From: JAVBNT01 sp031551355
GTDB lineage: Bacteria > Vulcanimicrobiota > CADAWZ01
NCBI GenBank assembly: GCA_031551355.1
Contig: JAVBNT010000020.1
Coordinates: 104,808-168,807, forward strand
DNA: 64,000 bases
Direction: 5' to 3'
The notes below the pieces were generated by a model that saw nothing but the letters and a program-made list of their open reading frames with translations, did not search any database and was not told the DNA's origin. Within the stretch, counting starts at the first letter, position 1. Each line of letters starts with the position of its first letter. Shown here piece by piece: positions 52,781 through 60,984 of the stretch. Position numbers and translations under genes: made by a program.

Positions 52781-53953
52781 ATGAGTGGTAATGTAAATAA
52801 TAATATGGATCAACTGTGTATAAAAGATCGCGAGGAAAAGCTTGCTCTGCTGAAAGAATTTAATAATCATATAGCGGAGAAAAAGGAAGAGTTCGGACTT
52901 GAGTATATGTCTGCTGAAACATGCGGTCTGCCCGAACCTACGGAGGGAATACGTAAAGGTATTATCAGCACCCATAAAGACTTCAATATTATTGCCGATG
53001 CGGTAAAAAATAACAAACCATGGGCCGTTGTTTCCGGAATAAACCCGTCAGGGCCGCTTCATCTTGGGCATCTTGCACTTTTTAAGGAAAATTTGGCTTT
53101 GCAGAAACTTGGTGCGGAAATATTTATTCCCCTTTCAAACGATGAAAGTTTTCTTTTTGATAAAGCTTCCGGACTTGCGGAAGCTGAGGAAATTGCCTGG
53201 AAATCAGTGATTCCCAGTGTGATTGCCTTGGGATTTGACCCTGAAAAAACATTTATGTATATAAACTCTGATTATCCTTCAATATATCCGTTTGCTGTCT
53301 ATATTGCCAAACACTTCACAATGAACCACATCAAAGGTGTTTTTGGCTTCAGCGATGAGGTCTCTCCCGCATATTCATTTTATATGGGCGGTGTGCAGAT
53401 GGCACACATACTGATGCCGCAGTTGCCAGAATTCGGCGGACCCCGTCCGACAATAGTTCCTGTGGGAATAGATCAACATCCATATATTCAGGTTTCAAGA
53501 AGGTTTGCCAGAAGATTTTCAATGGTTCCTCCTTCAGAATTGAACATGAAATTCCTTCACAGCCTTGCGGGACCTCAGCATAAGATGGCGGCGTCACAGA
53601 AAAACACATGTATCTACGTTACCGATGATATGGATACGGTAAGGCAGAAAGTTAAAACGGCTTATACCGGCGGAAGTCCTGTTCTGAAATATCAGCAGGA
53701 GTTCGGTGGCATTCCCGGAGTTTGTTCCATATTTGGAATATTGCAGTATCATCTTCTTGATGTTGAGGAAACGAAATCCCTTAATGATTTGTGTACCTCA
53801 GGCGTCCAGAAATGCAAGGACTGTAAAGAACGTGCTTTGGCAGGCCTGGAAACATTGCTTTCTGAGCATCAGTCGGGAATGAAAGATGCTTTGGATGTTG
53901 TTGATAAATTTATGCTTAAAAAACCGTTGACGTCTTTTAGATTTGTAAAATAG
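52781..53953 (+). CDS. trpS: tryptophanyl-tRNA synthetase, archaeal/eukaryotic-like type
   Basis: 390 residues. Class I signatures: HIGH-equivalent PLHLGH (residues 92-97) and KMSKS-equivalent HKMAAS. Further marks are TIVPVGIDQHPYIQVSR and TGGSPVLKYQQEFGGIPGVC, which resemble the GG-x-P-x-V block of archaeal and eukaryotic TrpRS, not the GxQPSG-type bacterial enzyme. The N-terminal 70 residues and a C-terminal Cys pair (CKDCKERA) are variable. It is 8 bp upstream of the uridine kinase gene. Ribosome site is weak (GGGG). TyrRS of archaeal type is the closest alternative; I judge Trp more likely. Confidence 0.75.
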   Translation: MSGNVNNNMDQLCIKDREEKLALLKEFNNHIAEKKEEFGLEYMSAETCGLPEPTEGIRKGIISTHKDFNIIADAVKNNKPWAVVSGINPSGPLHLGHLALFKENLALQKLGAEIFIPLSNDESFLFDKASGLAEAEEIAWKSVIPSVIALGFDPEKTFMYINSDYPSIYPFAVYIAKHFTMNHIKGVFGFSDEVSPAYSFYMGGVQMAHILMPQLPEFGGPRPTIVPVGIDQHPYIQVSRRFARRFSMVPPSELNMKFLHSLAGPQHKMAASQKNTCIYVTDDMDTVRQKVKTAYTGGSPVLKYQQEFGGIPGVCSIFGILQYHLLDVEETKSLNDLCTSGVQKCKDCKERALAGLETLLSEHQSGMKDALDVVDKFMLKKPLTSFRFVK

Positions 53954-53961
53954 GAGATTGT

Positions 53962-54606
53962 ATGGCAGACATTATGATTGTTGGTATTGCCGGTGGTACC
54001 GGTTCAGGCAAAACTACGATGGTCAGAGAAGTCTCGGAGATGCTTGGTGAAGGTGTAACAGTCATCCCTTCGGATGCTTACTATTATGACTTGAGCGGTC
54101 TGAGCGATGATGAAAGGGATAAAACAAACTATGACCATCCCGACGCTATTGAAATTCCGCTTCTATGCAGTCACATTGAGAAGCTGAAGCGCGGCGAAGC
54201 AATAGAGAGGCCGGTGTATGATTTTTATACTCATACAAGAAAAAAGGAAACGGTTCACATCGCCTGCAGTGAAATTGTAATACTTGAGGGTATATTGATT
54301 TTTGCCATTCCGGAGCTTAGGAACTTGATTGATATACGGGTTTTTGTGGACACTGACTCCGATGAGCGCCTGATGCGCAGGATTATCAGGGATGTTATGG
54401 AACGTGGACGGACTTATGAGGGGGTTATGGCTCAGTGGAGGGAAACCGTTTCTCCTATGCACAATCTGTATGTGGAAACATCCAAAAAAGAATCGCATAT
54501 CATTGTTCCTCATGGGTATAATGAAATTGCCGTGGGAATGGTTGTGGCTTTTTTGCAGAAATTCAGAATTGACCGCCGGAATTGTGTTGATTTGGCCGGC
54601 AAATAA
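53962..54606 (+). CDS. udk: uridine kinase
   Basis: 214 residues with GIAGGTGSGKTTMV (P-loop), SDAYYYDLSGL, NYDHPDAIE, VYDFYTHTR and LEGILIFAIPELRNLIDIRVFVD (lid and Asp), then RRIIRDVMERGRTYE. These are the conserved blocks of uridine kinase, which phosphorylates uridine and cytidine for pyrimidine salvage. The start overlaps no gene; it is 8 bp after trpS, with GGAGA upstream. A terminator-containing repeat (54637) follows. Confidence 0.92.
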   Translation: MADIMIVGIAGGTGSGKTTMVREVSEMLGEGVTVIPSDAYYYDLSGLSDDERDKTNYDHPDAIEIPLLCSHIEKLKRGEAIERPVYDFYTHTRKKETVHIACSEIVILEGILIFAIPELRNLIDIRVFVDTDSDERLMRRIIRDVMERGRTYEGVMAQWRETVSPMHNLYVETSKKESHIIVPHGYNEIAVGMVVAFLQKFRIDRRNCVDLAGK

Positions 54607-54636
54607 AATTTAGTGATGTTTGTTCAAATAAATCAT

Positions 54637-54668
54637 GGGGCTGTCGTGCTTAACGGCGGCCCTTTTTA
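54637..54668 (+). terminator. rho-independent terminator after udk
   Basis: GGGCTGTCG (54638-54646), loop TGCTTAA, CGGCGGCCC (54654-54662), then TTTTTA. Two G-U pairs are included. It forms the left end of the repeat element 54637-54853. Confidence 0.85.
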
Positions 54669-54853
54669 TATGATAAAAGATAATGTTTCAGCGCCTATAG
54701 AGCGCCTAATTCCGGCATTTGCCGGATAAATATAATCAAGAAAAATCGGGGAAAACTGTGAGAAAATATTCGCAAGAGACAGAATCAATTGTTTTTTCCG
54801 ATTTTGTGTAGTGATTAAGCGGGGCTTTCTAGCTCCACTTAGCACGACAGCCC
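54637..54853. repeat. structured intergenic repeat element, copy 1
   Basis: Ends in 13-bp terminal inverted repeats: GGGCTGTCGTGCT at the left (54638) and its reverse complement ending at 54853. Inside, four pairable regions follow in order: terminator stem, a CCGGC/GCCGG hairpin, a long-range pair AAAATCGG with CCGATTTT, and a GTG-TTAAG-GGGCT hairpin at the right. The 309-bp gap 54607-54915 is almost filled by it. Downstream, CACAGAGG and CCACGGAT words resemble the 63.7-kb gap. Confidence 0.7.
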
Positions 54854-54915
54854 ATTTTTATAGCGATGGAAAAAGTTCTCACAGAGGTACTTCCCACGGA
54901 TAGATTATTACAGTG

Positions 54916-56310
54916 TTATCTGGCTTTTTTCAGGAATTCTTTGAATTTGGGATCTTCTCTGTAGGGCTGCCAGCAAAAATCGGTGTTGAGTTTTGCGCTT
55001 TCATTAAATCCGTTTTCGAATGCTTTTTCAAGAAAGGAAAAAGCCTGATCTTTTTTGTTTTGCATTGCTAGGGCGCTGGCCTTGTAATACAATGCAAGGA
55101 TATTTGAGGGATCTTTTTGTATGGCTTTATCCGCATGCTTCTCTGCCAATCCTGCGTCTCTCTTGATAATGTAAGCCCTGGCAAGGTATGTTTGTGTAAA
55201 GGGATGTTCGGCGTCAAGCTGCTCACTTTTTTTTAGCAAATCAAGAGCTTCTTCAAGTTTCCCTTCTTTGAGAAGTATGTTAGATTTTAGTGTGTATGAC
55301 AGAGAAAATGAAGGGTCGGCTTTTATTGCCTGTTCCAGCAATTGCCTGCCCTCATCTGTCTGGCCCATTGATAATTTTATATATGCTCTATAATAGAGTG
55401 CTTCGCCGTTGTTCGGATCTATTTCCAGTATTCTGAATAAATTGCGCTCCGCCTCACCGGCGTTGCCTTGTTCCATTTTTAACATCGCCAGCATAAGATA
55501 AGATTCCCGGTTAAATTTGTCGTTGGCAATTGCTTTTGTAAGTTCTTCCTCTTCTTTTACCCGATTTTTATTGGCTTTGCTTATTTTTGCCATTGCCAGA
55601 TGTATTTTAGGGTTGTCGGTGCCTGATTCGTCATAATGTTTTATAAGCTCAAACGCCTCTTTCATTTTGCCTTTTTCTATAAGAACAAGTGCTTTTGATG
55701 CGATAGCTTCAATGTTGGCGGGATTTTTTGCCAACGCCAGATCATACTGTTCAAGTGCCTTTTCAAAATTTTTGTCCTTAAAAAATATATCGCCAAGGGT
55801 AACGGCAGCCAAATCGGAGTTTTGACCGCCTTGTATTACTGAAGTTAATAATGCCGCGGCTTCTGCCGGTTCATTTTTTTGAGAAAGTATCTCTGCTTTA
55901 AAGCACTTGACTTCCGGCGAATCCTGTGATAGTTCCAGCGCTCTGCCGGCTTCTTCCAGTGCACGTTCCGTATCTCCGGAAAACAGGAACACTTTCGCGG
56001 AATTTAACCTTATCTGCCAGTTTGTTTTGTCGAGCATAACCGCCTGGCGTATAATTCTTTTTGCACTTCCTCCGTCGCCGTTTTTTGCATTCAGGAAGGC
56101 TTTTACGCTGAGAGCAAGAGCGTTTTTGCGATATTGTTTTATTGCTTCGTCTATTTGCCCGGTGGCCTTGCCGTATTCTCCCTTTTTAATGTTCTCTATC
56201 GCTGCTTTTGTTTTTTTGTTTGATTCATATTTGTTTTCACATCCGGCTGTTAGCAGGGATGAAGTGGTGATAATCAGTATAAATATTACGGCAAAGATTT
56301 TTGTGCGCAT
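54916..56310 (-). CDS. TPR-repeat lipoprotein
   Basis: 464 residues. The signal ends in a lipobox (SLLTAGC, Cys26). The rest is a chain of about eleven TPR motifs, for example NSAKVFLFSGDTERALEEAGRAL, LEQYDLALAKNPANIEAIAS and LEEALDLLKKSEQLDAEHPF. TPR proteins serve as protein-docking scaffolds. The order and the 34-residue spacing resemble PEP-CTERM-system or BamD/PilF-like TPR lipoproteins, but no exact family is recognisable. It is a single gene between a repeat element and the 766-bp gap, ATG with GGAGG. Confidence 0.8.
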   Translation of the reverse strand: MRTKIFAVIFILIITTSSLLTAGCENKYESNKKTKAAIENIKKGEYGKATGQIDEAIKQYRKNALALSVKAFLNAKNGDGGSAKRIIRQAVMLDKTNWQIRLNSAKVFLFSGDTERALEEAGRALELSQDSPEVKCFKAEILSQKNEPAEAAALLTSVIQGGQNSDLAAVTLGDIFFKDKNFEKALEQYDLALAKNPANIEAIASKALVLIEKGKMKEAFELIKHYDESGTDNPKIHLAMAKISKANKNRVKEEEELTKAIANDKFNRESYLMLAMLKMEQGNAGEAERNLFRILEIDPNNGEALYYRAYIKLSMGQTDEGRQLLEQAIKADPSFSLSYTLKSNILLKEGKLEEALDLLKKSEQLDAEHPFTQTYLARAYIIKRDAGLAEKHADKAIQKDPSNILALYYKASALAMQNKKDQAFSFLEKAFENGFNESAKLNTDFCWQPYREDPKFKEFLKKAR

Positions 56311-57076
56311 ATAATTATGCCTCCGTAGTTTGTTTTTAACCTTTTGAATATATATTTCTCTTAAATATATTTAATTCCCTTGAGAAGTTTCCGGTTTGCT
56401 TACTTTCGTGTGAATCCCGAGCTAGGCTTTAGGACCGGAGCACGAAAAAATGTGCTTTTTGGCCTCTCAGGTTTTTGTGTGTTTTTTTATAAACAAGCCT
56501 TATTTTCACATCTGAGTGGTTTTGGTATTTCTGTAGCTTTCCAATTTTCCTTGCAGTTATTCTGCCGGCGGCAAATCCCGATGCCGCCTTCTTCATAACT
56601 GTAGGGAAATGACTGTTATTCGATTCTATTCAACTTTACGAGCCTGTTGCAGAGCTTATTTTGTTTTTTTCGATACACACTTCTACACGTGTGCTCTCAG
56701 CTTTTCTGCTCCACAACGAACCCCGATGTTGCTACGCAGAAAAAAAATGTATGTCCGAAGCAACGGAGCGGCAACGCATGCGTGAGTTCGCATTTTGTCT
56801 CTTGAATTTGCTGATATTAAGGTCGATTCCGGAGCGTCTTCGCAAGAAATCAACCAAACAAAAGCAATCGGCGGAAAGGGATGAGTCGCATGTAACTTAT
56901 GAAAACTTATTAAAATGTCTGCTGGCAGACAAGGTAAGCGTCTCATGCGTGAATCCTGCAAAGCGTTTCTTTTTATATTTACATACTTGACAGAATGTGA
57001 TAATATATTATAGCATTTCAGCTAAGAGATAACACAGTCTTGGTGTTAAAAATATAGTGGAGGATTTTTAGGTATA
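56311..57076. other. 766-bp gap before rpsO with possible structured RNA
   Basis: No convincing gene. At 56680-56960 several pairable segments follow one another: TTTTCTGC/GCAGAAAA around an inner ACAAC/GTTG pair; the palindrome ACGCATGCGT; GCG/CGC around TCTT; a TGTCTGC/GCAGACA hairpin enclosed by CGCATG/CATGCG. This could be a noncoding RNA or a regulatory region for rpsO. Frames here on either strand look like chance. Confidence 0.4.
56987..57014 (+). promoter_or_regulatory. sigma-70-like promoter for rpsO-pnp
   Basis: Consensus TTGACA at 56987-56992, 16-bp AT-rich spacer, TATAGC at 57009-57014. About 55 bp of leader remain before rpsO, with GGAGG near 57059. Confidence 0.6.
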
Positions 57077-57334
57077 ATGGAAGCTAAGCAGGACACAATA
57101 TCCAAATACAGGATTCATGAGAGTGATACAGGATCTTCAGAGGTCCAGATAGCTCTTTTGACCGGTCGTATAAATCATTTGACCGATCATCTTAAAGTTC
57201 ATAAAAAGGATCATCATTCCCGTCGTGGATTATTGATGATGGTAGGCCGCAGAAGAAGACTTCTTAACTATCTTAAGCGCAATAATATTGAACAGTACCG
57301 TTCAATGCTACAGAGCCTTGGCTTGAGACGTTAG
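57077..57334 (+). CDS. rpsO: ribosomal protein S15
   Basis: 85 residues, close to the family norm of 88-89. KYRIHESDTGSSEVQIALL, INHLTDHLKVHKKDHHSRRG and VGRRRRLLNYLKRNN are diagnostic. It binds 16S rRNA in the small subunit platform. The first four residues that most homologues carry are replaced by a shorter MEAKQDT start. The downstream gene is pnp, the standard rpsO-pnp order, although the gap here is 275 bp. Confidence 0.95.
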   Translation: MEAKQDTISKYRIHESDTGSSEVQIALLTGRINHLTDHLKVHKKDHHSRRGLLMMVGRRRRLLNYLKRNNIEQYRSMLQSLGLRR

Positions 57335-57609
57335 ATATCATTTTCTTGCCGTGCTTTGAAGATTTTTCTTTATATGCATTTTTAAGAGAGCTTTCTTTTG
57401 CGGAGCATAGGAGGCTTTCTTTTGTTTTTTTACCGGTGTTTTAGCCGCTGAATGCGGTTATAGTCCGGTGGATGTGCATAGCGTTATCGTTTGAAAATTG
57501 CTTTTTAAAGCCCGGAAAGTTATGAGAAAAATTGTTATATTGATAATTGTACTGATATTTTTTATAGAAATAGCAGCAAAATTTTTAAAGAAAAGGTGTA
57601 TTTTAAAAT

Positions 57610-59856
57610 ATGGATTCTAAAATTTTTAATGTCGGCGTAAATGTTGCCGGAAGGGATATGATCTTTGAAACCGGCAAACTCGCAAAACAGGCCGGCGGTG
57701 CAGTGACGGTTAACTATGGAGACACCGTCGTTATGGTGTCGGCTACTTGTTCCGAAAATGCAAGGTCGGGTATTGATTTTTTCCCGTTGATGGTTGACTA
57801 TGAGGAAAAATTATATGCGGCAGGCAAGATCCCCGGAGGCTTTATAAAAAGAGAGGGAAGGCCTTCAGAAAAATCTATTCTGACCAGCCGGCTTATAGAC
57901 CGTCCGATCAGACCGCTGTTTCCTAAGGGGTTCAGACATGATGTTCAGATCGCCGCTCTTGTTCTTTCCTCCGATTTGGAAAACGATCCGGATATTGTTG
58001 CTATAAACGGTGCCTCAGCCGCTCTTGCGGTATCGGATATTCCGTTTCCTGAGCTTATAGGCGCAGTCAGAGTTGGGTATATAAATAATGAATTTGTTAT
58101 AAATCCTACATTCCTCCAGCGCGAGGAATCCGATTTGAATCTTGTTGTTGCCGGCACAAAAGACAGTGTTTTGATGGTGGAAGCCGGTGCTAAGGAAGTT
58201 TCGGAAGCTCTTTTAATGGATGCTCTGAGACTTGCCAGCAGGGAAATTTCCCTTATAATATCATCTCTTGAAAAGCTTGAGTCTTCTGCCGGCAAGGCAA
58301 AGAGAGATATTCCTCTTTATTCTCCTGATAAAGAGTTTGAGACCGTTATACGCCGTCATATGACTCCATTTGTCCAGGAGGGTATGGATGTTTGCCTTAA
58401 GACCGAGAGAGAGCGTATTATGCGCGAAAAGGTTACTCGTAAGGCTTTGACCGCAATCATAGAATCTGATATGGGCGCTGAGAACGGCGAGTCTTTTATG
58501 GCAATGCTTGCTGACTCTTCAAACCCGGATTTTGAGACAGTTGTCAAAAAAATCGAGGAAGAAATTTTCAGAACAATGGTTGTTGATAAACATATGCGTC
58601 CTGACGGACGGGCTCTTGATGAAATCCGCCCATTATCGTGTGAGGTCGGTCTTCTTCCGAGAACGCATGGTTCCGGTTTGTTTACAAGAGGACAAACTCA
58701 GGTTCTCACGATTGCAACTCTGGGAACCGTCAGAGAAGAACAGATTTTGGACGGTATCGGCGGAGATGAGTCCAAACGCTATATGCATCAGTATAATTTC
58801 CCTCCGTTCTCGGTTGGTGAAGTCAGACCTATGCGCGGCCCAGGCCGCAGGGAAATAGGACATGGCGCGCTGGCGGAACGGTCATTGGTTGAAATGATAC
58901 CTTCAATAGATGATTTTCCGTATTCATTCCGGCTTGTATCGGAAGTGATGGAATCCAACGGTTCTACATCAATGGCCAGCGTATGTGCTAGCACTCTTGC
59001 TCTTATGGACGCCGGTGTAAAACTGAAGGCTCCAATTGCCGGTATTGCTATGGGACTTGTAAAGCATGGAGACGGATTTGTCGTTCTCACTGACATTCAG
59101 GGGCTTGAAGATTTTCTTGGCGATATGGATTTCAAAGTTGCCGGTTCTACCGATGGAGTTACTGCACTGCAGATGGACATAAAAATCAAGGGAATTTCAT
59201 TCGAAATAATGGAACGTGCGCTTGAACAGGCCAGAAAAGCGCGTCTGTTTATTATGGATGCCATCCTCAACTGTATTTCCGAGCCCAGACCGGAGCTTTC
59301 AAGATATGCCCCAAGGATTATATCCATGATGATTAATCCTGACCGTATAAAAGATGTTATCGGTCCAGGCGGCAAGATGATCAACAAGATTATTGCCGAG
59401 ACGGGCGTAAAAATTGACATTGAAGACGACGGACATGTTTTCATTGCCGCCACGAATCCTGAAGCGGGAGAGGCTGCCAGAATTTGGGTTGACAATCTTA
59501 CGAAAGACGTTACCGTTGGTGAAGTTTACCTTGGTAAAGTTTCCCGCTTCATGACTTTTGGTGCTTTTGTTGAGATCTTGCCCGGCAAGGAAGGCCTTGT
59601 CCATGTATCGCAGATCGCCAGCCAGAGAGTTTCCAGTGCTGAAAATGTGTTTACACTCGGGCAGGAAGTTCCGGTTAAGGTTATCGAAATTGATGATCAG
59701 GGAAGAATCAATCTTTCGACAAAAGGTCTTATTGAAGTAGATCCGTCTGCATTTGAAACCGGAGAACCAAAGCCTTATGGCGGCGGTGGTAAAGGCGGTT
59801 CGTCAGGAGGTTCCAGATTCAAAAGACCTCACGGAAACAGAAGAGGTAACGATTAG
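57610..59856 (+). CDS. pnp: polyribonucleotide nucleotidyltransferase (PNPase)
   Basis: 748 residues. The first RNase PH domain opens at FNVGVNVAGRDMIFETGKLA and the second holds RPDGRALDEIRPLSCEVGLL and SMASVCASTLALMDAGV. A KH domain follows (KDVIGPGGKMINKIIAETGV), then an S1 domain (VGEVYLGKVSRFMTFGAFVEI). A Gly-rich, basic tail (GGGGKGGSSGGSRFKRPHG) ends the protein. It degrades RNA phosphorolytically in the 3' to 5' direction. The 275-bp leader after rpsO holds a directly repeated GAGCTTTCTTTTG/GAGGCTTTCTTTTG word; the usual autoregulatory hairpin is not obvious. Confidence 0.95.
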   Translation: MDSKIFNVGVNVAGRDMIFETGKLAKQAGGAVTVNYGDTVVMVSATCSENARSGIDFFPLMVDYEEKLYAAGKIPGGFIKREGRPSEKSILTSRLIDRPIRPLFPKGFRHDVQIAALVLSSDLENDPDIVAINGASAALAVSDIPFPELIGAVRVGYINNEFVINPTFLQREESDLNLVVAGTKDSVLMVEAGAKEVSEALLMDALRLASREISLIISSLEKLESSAGKAKRDIPLYSPDKEFETVIRRHMTPFVQEGMDVCLKTERERIMREKVTRKALTAIIESDMGAENGESFMAMLADSSNPDFETVVKKIEEEIFRTMVVDKHMRPDGRALDEIRPLSCEVGLLPRTHGSGLFTRGQTQVLTIATLGTVREEQILDGIGGDESKRYMHQYNFPPFSVGEVRPMRGPGRREIGHGALAERSLVEMIPSIDDFPYSFRLVSEVMESNGSTSMASVCASTLALMDAGVKLKAPIAGIAMGLVKHGDGFVVLTDIQGLEDFLGDMDFKVAGSTDGVTALQMDIKIKGISFEIMERALEQARKARLFIMDAILNCISEPRPELSRYAPRIISMMINPDRIKDVIGPGGKMINKIIAETGVKIDIEDDGHVFIAATNPEAGEAARIWVDNLTKDVTVGEVYLGKVSRFMTFGAFVEILPGKEGLVHVSQIASQRVSSAENVFTLGQEVPVKVIEIDDQGRINLSTKGLIEVDPSAFETGEPKPYGGGGKGGSSGGSRFKRPHGNRRGND

Positions 59857-59910
59857 TTTTAGTCTAATTGATTATTGATAATGTTTAATTTGAAAATTTA
59901 ATATCTATAT

Positions 59911-60010
59911 TGCTTCAGACAAGGGCAAGCCCGATGAGAATTCGGCACGGTTGTCGCCACTGTGAGTTTGACGGTAAAATCCGTTCAAGTCAGAAAACCT
60001 TCCTGAAGCA
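59911..60010 (+). ncRNA. cobalamin riboswitch
   Basis: P1 arms GCTTCAG (59912-59918) and CTGAAGC (60003-60009) enclose GCCACTGTGAG and AAGTCAGAAAACC, the conserved B12-box words. The P1-to-P1 distance of about 98 nt is shorter than the classical AdoCbl class and fits the compact class II type. It precedes a terminator and the BtuFCD genes, so corrinoid binding should reduce their expression. Confidence 0.85.
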
Positions 60011-60063
60011 GCCTTGGTATAGCCTTCGTACAAAAGGTTGGGGAGTTTTTAAGTTTTTATTTG

Positions 60064-60100
60064 ATCCTCAGGTCTTTTTCAGGGCCTGGGGATTTTTTTT
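60064..60100 (+). terminator. riboswitch-controlled terminator
   Basis: ATCCTCAGGTC (60064-60074) and GGCCTGGGGAT (60083-60093) pair over 11 bp, including G-U, followed by eight T residues. It is 54 bp after the riboswitch P1 and 45 bp before the btuF start, as expected for the expression platform. Confidence 0.85.
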
Positions 60101-60145
60101 CGTCACGGGTTTTTTCGGTAAATTTGCTTTTATGGGGGATTGTTT

Positions 60146-60979
60146 ATGAAATATATATTGCGAAAATGCTTTGCAGTCGTGACGGTTTTGTCGCTTTGGG
60201 TACTTCCAACTGTTGTGCATGCTGCGAACGTCCCCAAAAGAATCGTCTCCACTGCTCCGCATATTACCGAAATACTTTTTGCTCTTGGAGCGGGCAACAG
60301 GGTTGTAGGAGTTACGAGATACTGCAATTATCCGCCGGAAGCGAAAACTAAAACCGTGATAGGAGATACGGCGATAAGTATGGAAACGCTTGTTAAGCTG
60401 TCCCCGGAGCTGATTATTGTCGATGCGGACTTTAGCAGTGAAAACTTGAAGCTTTTGCAGCGGCGAGGCTTTAAAACGATTACCGTAACTTGTAGAGATA
60501 TGACTTCATTTCAATCGTGTGTTAAGAAAATAGCTTTGGCCGCCGGTAAAAAAGAACAGGCGGCGAGGCTTTTGCAGGTGATGGAGCGGCGTATGCAGGC
60601 TCTGGCGGCTAAAGCGGCCAAGGCAGGTATTCATGGACGTAAAACTGTTTTTATAGAGGTGTGGGATTCTCCCCTTATGACTGCCGGGGGCGCTACTTTT
60701 ATGGATGAAATCGTATTTTGTGCCGGCGGGCGGAATGTTGCTTCTGACAAATTCAACGGTTTTGGCAGGGTGGGGACTGAATTTCTTATAAAATCCGATC
60801 CCGACGTGATACTGCTTACAACCTCAAGGCCGGATAAGGTTCCTAAAAACTGGCAGTATTTAAGGGCTGTCAAAAATAAAAATCTGTTTTATGTAAACCC
60901 GGATCTTTTTGCGAGGCCGTCTTTTCGCATGCCTGAGTGTGCGGAAAAAATATACTTATTGCTTTACGGGAAGAGATAG
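60146..60979 (+). CDS. btuF: corrinoid-binding periplasmic protein (BtuF-like)
   Basis: 277 residues from the ATG at 60146, with GGGGGA upstream. Signal peptide ends near residue 26 (VVHA). The cobalamin-binding fold is shown by RIVSTAPHITEILFALGAGNRVVGVT, LSPELIIVD, GGATFMDEIVFCAGGRNVA and DPDVILLTTSRPD. Unlike lipoprotein variants it has no lipobox. The immediate neighbours btuC and btuD and the riboswitch confirm corrinoid rather than siderophore uptake. Confidence 0.9.
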   Translation: MKYILRKCFAVVTVLSLWVLPTVVHAANVPKRIVSTAPHITEILFALGAGNRVVGVTRYCNYPPEAKTKTVIGDTAISMETLVKLSPELIIVDADFSSENLKLLQRRGFKTITVTCRDMTSFQSCVKKIALAAGKKEQAARLLQVMERRMQALAAKAAKAGIHGRKTVFIEVWDSPLMTAGGATFMDEIVFCAGGRNVASDKFNGFGRVGTEFLIKSDPDVILLTTSRPDKVPKNWQYLRAVKNKNLFYVNPDLFARPSFRMPECAEKIYLLLYGKR

Positions 60980-60984
60980 TCGGT

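Noticed and set aside
56815..56860. T-loop-like GGTCGATTCC that might belong to a tRNA
   Set aside because: No acceptor stem, anticodon arm or CCA end can be placed around it.
56661..56990. 109-residue plus-strand ORF and overlapping minus ORF
   Set aside because: No ribosome site, no recognisable motif; the hairpin series is a simpler explanation.
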